Assembly (NCBI GenBank): GCA_011033025.1
Contig: WFMF01000309.1
Location: forward strand, 124,001 to 188,000
Length of the DNA stretch: 64,000 nucleotides
Source of the DNA: Beroe forskalii
Taxonomy: Eukaryota; Ctenophora; Nuda; Beroida; Beroidae
Direction: 5' to 3'
Of the stretch, positions 55,480 through 64,000 are shown one piece after another (the stretch's first letter is position 1; each line of letters begins with the position of its first letter). The translations under genes were made by a program, and so were the position numbers. Below the pieces are notes generated by a model. That model worked only from the letters and a program-made list of their open reading frames with translations. It was not told the origin of the DNA and made no database searches.

Positions 55480-55892
55480 CAGTCTCAAATAGACGGGGGG
55501 CTGTAATAACTTTCCCCCAGTGCAAGAGTTTCAAAAATGTCGTAAAGGGGGGGGTCTTTCAAATAAGAGGGGGTGGGGGTGAATTTGAATCGAATGGGTC
55601 GCAATAAGAAAGCTTTGAGAATGTCGGGACTCAATGGTTTGTTGACAAAAGTAAACATCGACATAAATCTGAAAAAAGAGCATGATTCTGGGAAGACAGC
55701 TGTCAAAGCTTTCATATTTTTGCTTGATAACTGTAAAATTCTTAGAAAAGATATGAATTTTCATAATATGATTTATTTGTAAATTTTTCAAAAATTTCAA
55801 TTTTTAATGGGAGGATGTTAAATAACTGTCCCCCGCCGTAGTAAAAATTTTAAAAAACTGCAACTGCCACCCCCCCCGTCTATTTGAGACTG
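55480..55892. mobile_element. MITE with cagtctcaaatagacggggg ends, copy B
   Basis: Counterpart of 34921-35340 with the same inverted ends and small internal indels, chiefly in G- and C-runs. Confidence 0.75.
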
Positions 55893-56731
55893 TAGAGTAT
55901 CAAATTACATAATATTGCAATTCTGTATAAATTAAGTCTTGTGTCTTTAATCTGTAAGTAGCAATTTTGGGAATGAAATCAAGTTTTTCCTAGGAAAGGA
56001 ATCACTTAATTAAGAGTAAGTTACTTAATAATAGTGACTTTGATAACAGTGAGCAACTTTGATTATATGATACAAAGGATTGATAATTTGCTACCAATTT
56101 GTGTTCACTTTCTGTGAGTGGTAGGGGTGGGTCTAATTTTCAGTTCAGTTTGACCAGTTACAGGCATACCGCTCTCTGATGGGTTGGTGGGTGATCGGGA
56201 CTTTTGATGCTGTCCATTTCTTGTTGTCCGTTGTTAAGAAATTCATCTCACAAGCTTTCCCTACAAACTATTGAGACACGGATGATTACTGATCATGATT
56301 AGCACTTCCCAACTGACGTATATAGATAATGATACAAGCATACTACAGAACAGAGGGGGGAGACAGAGAGTGAGGGAGAGAGAGCCTTCAAGGCTCCATG
56401 GTACTATTAACAATGATACTTAACGGAATTCGTAGTGTTTTGATGCAAAAATTGTGACGATAATCTCAATGAACTTCATGTGAACCCTGAATTTATAACT
56501 TTGGAATTTCGTAAAATGTAAAAAGCACGACACGAGTAATGGACATGATGATAGTGAAGTACTTAATCGGAATCCGGACGGAAATGGTTTATTAATAAAG
56601 TAATAACCATCAAGGTTAGCTTGGCACGTCTCCTGCTTAAATTGCGAGTGAGGATTTCCTCGAGACTCGATGTCAGGAATATTGACAGGCAGAGTTCTTA
56701 TCCACTCAAATCTCAACCAAGCACATCCCAA

Positions 56732-57081
56732 CCAAGGCTGTTAAATACGTATTTTTCAAAAATACGGCAAAAAGTACAATACGTATTTTTTGGCAGAAAC
56801 TGCCGTATTTTTTCTCCTTCAATTTTGAAATTTTGCATAAACTTCGAATAAACTGTGTTTTCGTGTATTGGTCGCGCTCGCACTCTTTATGTTTATGATA
56901 CCATCGTTTTATTATATTTGGTAGCGCATGCGCGCGTACTTTTTCTCGTATTGAACAACCCCTATTCAGAATCCGTGTTGTAATTTATAAGTCACGTATT
57001 GTGAGAAAAATACGCGTATTTTTCTTCAGAGGCCAATACGTCGTACTTTTTGACGATTTTTTCACGTATTTAACATCCTGG
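56732..57081. mobile_element. hAT-like MITE present only in copy B (350 bp)
   Basis: Ends read ccaaggctgttaaatacgta and (inverted) ccaggatgttaaatacgtga. The interior repeats acgtatttttc words in both orientations. Copy A has gtttgaatc-like sequence at the equivalent place instead. No clean target duplication was seen, so the superfamily is tentative. Confidence 0.6.
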
Positions 57082-57321
57082 TTTTAGATCCTGGTGAAAA
57101 GTACGTATGGGGAAATTCATGAATTATATTGCTAAACGCGGGAAAAGACGGAGCCTACGGCCTAAAACAACTTGTGTGACAAATTCTAGAACTCTGCAGA
57201 AGATATTTAGGGCATGATTCTGTGTGACAAAAATGATCAAATCTCCACAAGAAATTATGATTTTTCAAAAAAATCGAATCGTACACCCGGTATGGGTACT
57301 TACTTTATGATCAAGACTCAA

Positions 57322-57595
57322 GGCAAACAGAGACATGGCAAGCAGAGACATGGCAAACAGAGACATAGCAAACAGAGACAGGAAAAATAGAGACATGGCG
57401 AACAGAGACATGGCAAACAGAGACATAGCAAACAGAGACAGGAAAAATAGAGACATGGCGAACAGAGACATGGCAAACAGAGACAGGAAAAATAGAGACA
57501 TGGCGAACAGAGACATGGCAAACAGAGACAGGAAAAATAGAGACAGGGCAAACAGAGGCACGAAAAACATAGGTAAAGCAAACATCGAGTCAGAG
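57322..57595. repeat. (ggcaaacagagacat)n minisatellite, copy B
   Basis: The same 15-bp family as 43203-43395. Here it has a higher-order pattern in which aggaaaaatagagacatggc precedes two or three ggcaaacagagacat units, repeated four times. It gives long artefactual frames on both strands. Confidence 0.85.
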
Positions 57596-57629
57596 CAGGC
57601 AAACATAAACTTTATTCATTGATTGCAGT

Positions 57630-57839
57630 ATGGATTGTGAAATAGTTGTCACTGAAAAAGTTACCCCCGAGTTACTTAAATATCATAAAAACTTAGGTAT
57701 TAAGCCAGTTTCGTGTATCACAATTCACACCACTGGTGGCACGTCAATACTACTTGAGTACATGATAAAGGAGTGTTCAAAGGACTTTAGGACCAGCATT
57801 CAGCAAATACACAAAAACACTGGTAGGATACTGACGTAG
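57630..57839 (+). CDS. Small hypothetical ORF (69 aa), intact only in copy B
   Basis: Starts MDCEIVVTEKVTPELLKYHK and continues CITIHTTGGTSILLEYM. The equivalent in copy A (from about 43431) lost four bases near 43492, breaking the frame. It lies opposite in strand to the SLC10-like exons and directly after the minisatellite. No family recognised; it may be non-coding. Confidence 0.25.
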   Translation: MDCEIVVTEKVTPELLKYHKNLGIKPVSCITIHTTGGTSILLEYMIKECSKDFRTSIQQIHKNTGRILT

Positions 57840-57979
57840 TGAGGGAGATGAATAATTAAAGCATTTGCTCCAATATCCACAGCCACCAGGCATTTTGGAA
57901 ATCAAATGTGCATAGGAAAATTCCATTAAAAGCTAAATGAAATTTAAAGTATAAACAACAAACCTAGATAAATTTGTAC

Positions 57980-60450
57980 CTGTGGCAATAGTTGCAGGTG
58001 CACAGTTGAAAAGAAATATTCCAAGTTGGAGCTCTGAAGGTCCAAATGAGAAAGTTGTTGCATTGACTTCCTTATCTACACTGTCAAATGGTAACTGGGA
58101 ATAGATTTTATTATTCCCATTATTGTATTCTCAAAAGTATGAATAAAAACTTTGAAATGCCATACTTTTGACAAAATGGTATAATGAAAATAAATGATCA
58201 GTGATAAATGATTTGCTCAAACCATGGACTTTTCATGGCCATCAGATTTTTGGATACATGGTAAAAACTGCCTTCTGCAAAATTTACCATTTCCTATGTT
58301 AGATTCCAGGTAGCTAAAATTCTATGTTTTTAAGTTCCCAACAGATTTTGATAAAGGGTAAGTGTAAATCATAGTTTTTAGGTGCCCCAGAAGTTTCATT
58401 CATTTTCAAAGCCAATGTTGATATATTTTAAGTTCGCTAAGTTGCACCCCTACCCCCGTTAAAAAATCCAATCAATGACTTTATTAGTGTTTGGACACTT
58501 CCAAACTTTAAAAATGCAATCTCGATCATTTTTCAATTTCATTCGTTTTACAAGATTTGTTTTTGTCATTAATGTCTATAATTCAATATCTATCGAATTT
58601 GAATTGTGATCCATGAAGGTGTTACCTAAATATCTTAACTATATCTGGTATGGTACCATACCAGATATAATTAAGATTAGGTAACACCTTGGTCCTTGAT
58701 ACCAAACAAAAACCCACAGAATTTCCAGTGGTACTCTGTGGCTGGTCACAGGACATCCAACCTACCAACTTATTGATAGGTCAGTGTCCTGTGACCTAGA
58801 AGGCCCAAAAGTCTCATCCATAAAGGTGTATGGGTATATGACAAACATAGAATAAATTTTGGATATCGGTTTTCTAATTACTATGTAAAAATGTTATAAT
58901 TAATGTTTGTGGGAAACTATGGATTTACCTGCAATGCAATAAAATTGGGCACCAAAGCAGTAACAAGCAGTGATGAAATGCAGCAAACTATCAAAACATC
59001 AGCACTCATGTACACTGATTTTAGTTCATCTGTCTTGAGTTTCAAACCTATAATTTCAAAATGTCATTATGATTGAATTAAATTGAATTTAAGCTCACTA
59101 ATATTTACTTCTACTCTTCTAGATATTACACATATGTTCGTTCATAGGTCCAAAGCAATAGGTAGAAAGGTAGGTAGTGGAAAAGTAGGTTGAAAGGACA
59201 GGCAGAATTTTCTTATTGCCCCAGCTTGGATGGTTTTCACTACGAGAGCTATATTTTCCTCATATCTCTTCAAAATTAAAACCATGATATGCAATTAGTT
59301 GCAAAGCATTTTGACCAACCCTTTTTACCTACTTTTTGACCTTTCAATCAATGAAAAGACTATTTTTTTGTTACTTTCATTTTATGAAATGTCCACCAGC
59401 TAAAACCCTAGCCAAAAGTCCAAAATTGTCTTCTTGTGTGATCTTATGTGAGCAAGTACAAGTAACAACATCCTTGTCCCCCATTTCTACACACAAGTGA
59501 GATGACCTGCCCAATTACCCTAAAAGAGAGGCACTCTCCCAGCTGGTTGACAGTGATGCTGATGTTATTATCCAAAAATGACAAAAATTGGGTCATTTTT
59601 CAACCATTTTAACCAGCCCCCCGGACAAAAATTTTAGTAAGCAGTTGCCAAGAAATTTTTGCTCAAAAATAGCCACCAAAACCAACTTACCAACTTATAC
59701 TAAGTAAATTGCATCAAAAACCCAAATCCTGATCTAATAATTAATATCATGTTTTAGGTCATTATCTGTGCTTTAGGTCATTATCTGTAAAATGAAATAA
59801 ACAGTACATAAGATGTAAGTAATAGAAGTTTCATCTGACCTAAATCATCTGGCCTTTTATTTTATTGGTCCCTTTTTAACTGACCATTTTTTAATCACCC
59901 CTTTGTACAAAAATTTTGTTTTTGTCCTTAAGGGTCTGTTAAATAAGGGCCAATAAGGTATATATTCCATCTACTCTGTAGGTTTGACAAGAAAAAATTA
60001 AGAATTTGGAGAAAAGTCCTGTTATAATGGATTTATGAAAAATTTGTTTCTTGATGATTCAAATTCTTATTCAAGATGTTCCCCATGCATAATGTTAAGA
60101 TTTAGATAATATCTTTAAGCCAAGTATATATAATGTGATTATAAGATCTTTTTCATAATTATTTATGCACACAATTCTATAGGTAATTTAAAATTCATGG
60201 TCTAACCTGTGAAAAAGAATATAACAGCAACAATACAGAGAGAAATTGATGAGTGAGAAAGTCTTGAACCAGCATAAGGCCAAGCAAAAGCCAACCCAAC
60301 AGCAATTACCTGGAATTTTATATCTTCATGATACTGGCTATATAAATGATTTTTCACAAAACAGCAAACAGTTAAACTGTTACTGTTTGTTGATAAGATT
60401 TCAGAAACGTTTTGATTCAACCATGTATTCAAATACTGCTTGATACCCAT
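57980..60450 (-). CDS. SLC10A7-like: SLC10A7-like transporter, first three identified exons, copy B
   Basis: Exons 60450-60207, 59047-58929 and 58094-57980 (minus strand) have exactly the lengths, phases and splice sites of copy A. Over the 478 exon bases I count four differences. Three are synonymous: an AGC/AGT serine in exon 1, a CTG/TTG leucine in exon 2 and a GCG/GCA alanine in exon 3. One replaces V by D in HEVIKFQ. The conserved frame implies both copies were kept under constraint or the duplication is recent. No separate copy of the fourth exon lies between here and copy A. These exons could therefore be an alternative 5' half spliced to the same distant exon at 21641-21760, or a partial gene. 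Confidence 0.7.
58616..58690. other. Long hairpin in the SLC10-like intron, copy B
   Basis: Counterpart of 44359-44434, with the same aaggtgttacctaaatatct arm and tggtaccata centre. Confidence 0.6.
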
Positions 60451-60839
60451 TATCTTAGATAAGCAAAAACTTTTTGAAAGCTACCTCACTTATGATAAGA
60501 AAGTGCTTCATTATGAAATTCTTTAGAACCACTGTGTTTGTACATTGCCATATCATTTCAATCTATAAATAAATAAATGTTAAATACTTATAATACACCT
60601 TATAGTTGTCATAGCATTCAAAGTTGAAAAAGAGTATCTTAAAACCTAACTCCTTTATCAAATTCATGAATTACATACAAGAAATTTTTTACCAAGATGA
60701 CTTTCTTACAAAGATGACTGTATTTGTTCTACAAAGAAGATGTTACCAAATGAAATATAAAATAGGTGAGTTTTCAAGTTCTTCTTAAATTTCATTTGAA
60801 CATCTGATATCATTACCTCAGAATTTATACAAGGAGAAT

Positions 60840-61652
60840 ATGTCTTGTCTGCTACCTCATTTAGTCAAACTTGTAAACCTATCCTTGTCTTCTGGTAGTA
60901 TGGATGGTGTTAAAATGGCAGACATAATCCCTATTATTAAGGGTGAAAGCCTTGATAGCAATGTTCTGAAGAATTACAGGCCAGTATCAAATCTAACTTT
61001 TCTGGGTAAATTGATTGAAAGAGTTGTGTTAAAACGGCTTAATGATCATCTTAGCAGAAATGATCTCCAGTGTCCTGAACAGTTTGCATATAAGACAAAT
61101 CATAGCACTGAGACTCTTCTAGTTAAGGTTGTAAATGATGTCTTAATTGCTGCAGATGAAAGAACTGCGACTATCATAATGATATTGGATCTGAGTGCTG
61201 CATTTGATACTGTTGATCACAATCTTTTGCTACAAATACTCAAAAATGAAATAGGAATAAGGGGTACTGCTCTAGCATGGTTCACTAGTTTTCTAAAAGG
61301 CAGGTCACAAAGAATTCGACTTGGTAGTACAACATCTGAGAGCATCACAATACGTTTTGGTGTACCACAGGGGTCTGTCCTGGGACCTGTTCTGTTTAAT
61401 CTGTATCTCAGATCAATTTATCGTCTCGTAAAAAAGCTAAATTTTGATATCATAGGATATGCTGATGACCATCAAGTTCTTAAAGCTTTCAGTCCTGCTC
61501 AGCAAGTTCAAGTGATAACTCAGGAGCTTACAAACTGTTTTCATACCATTGAAAAATGGATGTCTCAGTTCTACCTTCAGCTGAATAGGTCCAAAACTGA
61601 GATCATAGTATTAGTGAAAGTGAAACAAAAGATTAGTGAAACAAAAGATTAA
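60840..61652 (+). pseudogene. CR1/L2-type LINE reverse transcriptase fragment
   Basis: A 270-residue open frame contains LKNYRPVSNLTFLGKLIERV, then FAYKTNHSTETLL, LDLSAAFDTVDHNLL, FGVPQGSVLGPVLFNLYL and GYADDHQVLKAF, the ordered RT motifs of CR1/L2/Rex-like LINEs. The catalytic box is YADD. There is no endonuclease upstream, because the frame begins at the edge of the segmental duplication. The frame stops shortly after LNRSKTEIIVL. It is a truncated copy, although its RT core is uninterrupted. Confidence 0.85.
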
Positions 61653-62788
61653 TATTTGTAGCTTACAGAATTTCTTTATTGAAAATCGCAGTAATAAATA
61701 AATCTGGTATAAAATCTCAAATATCATTTTCAATGGCACCCTTTTTGAAAAGAAATATCAATATGAATTTTATCTGAGTACAGATAGAGAGATTTTGTTC
61801 TGAAAGGACTCAGCCTTGCAGATTAACTGAATAACAAAGTTGTTGGTTTGCTAAGTTATTAAGACAGGGTTGAGATTAATCTGGGTATTAATCTGGGGAT
61901 GGTTTGGAGGTTGTGGGGTAATAACAAAATCTTGAGAGTAGGCTTCAGGGTATCATTAGTGATCTGAGATCTTGACTTCTTAATCAAATAATTCTAGTTT
62001 AGTCCTAGGTGTCTATGATACTTATTCAGTATGCAAGAGATGCCTGATGGCTTATTTAATCCAATAACTCAGGCAATCCCAATTCAGTATATTATTTTGA
62101 TAGTTTCAACTTTTGGGTGACACACTTCACTGCAGCTAAAGGATGCTCTCGCCTTGTCAGCTTAATCACATCCCTGGGACAGTGGGTGGGATCATGGATG
62201 AATAAAATTTAGCAAAAAAAAGAAAAATTATGGAGATGGCACAGAGAAATAAGTAAAGGTTTGTTGCTTTCCATAATATCTTATTTTCTTATTGAGGGAG
62301 AAGCATGAGTGAGTGCCAAAATAAGGGACAGGGCAAGGGACGAGGAAAAATTCGGGGCAGGGGTAATTTCAAACTGATTAAGGAGATGATTTCACTTAAA
62401 TTTCACTTAACTTGATTCCAATTTTTTTTCAAATCATACCAGGCCAAGGGCTGCTATGTTGAGAAAGATTTCATTGATCTCATTAAATGCATGAAAAAGA
62501 AAGTTTTAATACACAACAGTTCTGTTAATCATGAAATATTTTCGTTATTCCAAATACTATCTATTCCAGACTTTTGTTTTTCTAAGAGAATATGTTCTAA
62601 GCGATTTTTAAATGTTCCGATTGGTATTGCCAGGTCTGAATTCTTTCTGGAACCAGGAATGATTATCATAAGTTGATTGGATTCTACTAAATCTGTCAGA
62701 CCAGGGGGTCTAAAAGTTTTTTGATGTATAGATTCCAGATATTAACAGAATGTACAAAAAGTTATTCTTAGATATATCAAGGTTGTGC
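61653..62788. other. Non-coding interval between LINE fragments
   Basis: Nothing recognised. Some is probably untranslated or decayed LINE sequence. Confidence 0.4.
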
Positions 62789-64000
62789 TTAGGAACAAGG
62801 GAGTTTAAAGTTGTTAGTTCTGGGGCAGAGTTTAAGGTTTTCATAGATTGGAGATGGAGACTGGTATTTTAATGTTTTTAGAATCTCCATCAAGGTCCTT
62901 AGGGTATAGATATTCTGAAGGGTGAGTAACCCATGCTTATTAAATAAAGGTTTAGTATGTTCAAGATCGTAGGTTTTAAGAGAAGTGTGTTCTACATATG
63001 TTTTAGCTCTAGCACAGGAAGCATAATATTCAGGATGGTCAAATGAATAAGTTTCACCAAATAGGATACGTATACAGCGCTTCTGTAGATTAAACAGTTT
63101 TTTGTAGCTTAGATTGGTAAACACCTCCCCAGCATGATAATCCATAGGTAAGGTGTGGTAAGAATAGTGATTGGTAAATTTTAGAGAAGTGTGAGGAGGG
63201 GATGAATTTCTTTACACGTTTTACAAGTACAATAGTAGATAGGATTTTATTTTCGAGATGTTCTATTTGACTATCCCAATTCAGTTTATCATCAATAATT
63301 ACACCTAGAAATCGTATTTTATCAACTTTTTGATCTTCTGATTGTGTAGAGTTAGGGTTTGGTCATGGTTGTATATGGAGCATCGAGCACAGGATAAGCT
63401 CATTATGATTAAAGTTAGGTCTAAAGTACATATAAGCACATTTACTAAGGTTGATATGGAGTTGATTAGCTTTCATGTATGTTGCAATTGATTTAAGGAC
63501 CTTATTAGCCAGCTTATATGCTTCCTTTTTGGTTATCAGCTGTAATAAATACATTTGTGTCATCTGCAAATATAACGAATTCGCCTTCATCTGAGTGAAT
63601 AATGTCATTTATATAGATTAGAAATAATAGAGGACCAAGTACAGAGCCTTGAGGTACACCAAAAAGAATGGGGTCTGCTTCAGATTGGACCCCATCGAAT
63701 TTGGTGATTTGTTGACGAGTAGATAGATAACTGGTTATAAGTTTAAGACAATTTCCACGGATTCCATAATGATTTAGTTTATGAACAAGTTTTCTGTGGC
63801 ATATTGTGTCAAATGCTTTGCTTAAGTCAAGGAATATCCCTATAACATGTTTCTTTTGTTCAATTTTATCAGTAATATACTTAACAGAGTAGTTTATTGC
63901 ATGAGAAGTTGAGTGATCCTTGCGAAACCCAAATTGTTTTTCATAGAGTATATTTTTTAGTAATAAGAAAGCTATAAATACGCCCTATAAAGAATTTTCT
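62789..64000 (-). pseudogene. CR1/L2-like LINE ORF2 fragment, minus strand, running off the window
   Basis: Reading the minus strand from the window edge: KQFGFRKDHSTSHAINYSV, IFLDLSKAFDTICHRKLVH, FDGVQSEADPILFGVPQGSV, IYINDIIHSDEGEFVIFADD. After a frameshift near 63540 it continues KKEAYKLANKVLKSIA and QLHINLSKCAYMYF. After further breaks comes a C-terminal part (63145-62789) with LFNLQKRCIRILFG and LNLQNIYTLRTLME-like text. RT motifs are clear and frameshifts show decay. It is on the opposite strand from the fragment at 60840. Confidence 0.8.

Larger units (their letters stand above)
52731..60813. repeat. Segmental duplication, copy B
   Basis: Collinear counterpart of 30864-47080 without the copy A insertions. 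Its proximal edge lies inside the first DSL-like intron, so the N-terminal DSL-like exon is not included. Its distal edge (60813) abuts a plus-strand LINE fragment. Confidence 0.9.

Noticed and set aside
1..64000. tRNA, rRNA or snRNA genes
   Set aside because: I looked for cloverleaf-like and box A/box B patterns and known rRNA words and saw none convincing. A covariance-model scan would be needed to exclude them.

Overview
The window is animal nuclear DNA: AT-rich, with genes in short exons bounded by GT/AG sites, and crowded with transposon debris. The gene families (a Notch-ligand-like DSL protein, a GPCR with LDL-receptor class A modules, an SLC10/SBF-like transporter) and the mix of LINEs, hAT, mariner and PIF-like elements fit a marine invertebrate. 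A deuterostome such as an echinoderm, hemichordate or lancelet is my guess, but the sequence does not settle the species.

Layout. 1-9.5 kb: a large inverted repeat (arms about 2.2 kb) holding a decayed mariner-type transposase and a hAT-like insertion that carries a minisatellite. 10.3-15.3 kb: three non-autonomous DNA elements, two with clear target-site duplications; the largest (3.7 kb) contains a satellite-like array. 16.1-19.7 kb (+): an LDLa-GPCR gene with a signal-peptide exon and two frameshifts in its large exon. 20.2-22.6 kb: small repeats, plus a minus-strand exon (21641-21760) that continues in phase from SLC10-like exons more than 20 kb away. 22.95-27.35 kb: a 4.4-kb long-inverted-repeat element with a 5-bp target duplication. 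27.5-28.8 kb: an ORF1p-like single-exon gene that looks like a retrocopy.

30.3-60.8 kb is dominated by a segmental duplication. Each copy has a plus-strand DSL-ligand-like gene (copy A 30.3-33.4 kb, copy B 53.1-55.3 kb) followed by a minus-strand block with three exons of an SLC10A7-like transporter (A 43.8-46.5 kb, B 58.0-60.5 kb). Copy A later gained an intact RNase H-bearing LINE (38.1-42.1 kb), a 1.2-kb TA-inserting element, a 267-bp TA-inserting MITE and a PIF-like MITE. Copy B keeps matching unoccupied sites for the three DNA elements and gained its own hAT-like MITE. The right end of the window is CR1/L2-type LINE debris on both strands.

How the genes relate. The DSL genes lie on the opposite strand to the SLC10-like gene. 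Copy A of the DSL gene sits inside what would be a 22-kb SLC10-like intron. The two SLC10-like 5' halves differ at only four coding positions, three of them synonymous. The DSL copies show the reverse: 12 replacement versus 2 synonymous codon differences just upstream of the DSL domain. Their cytoplasmic tails carry repeated acidic units with a YxN tyrosine motif, and A-run slippage gives the two copies different C-termini. This pair is the most interesting biology in the window.
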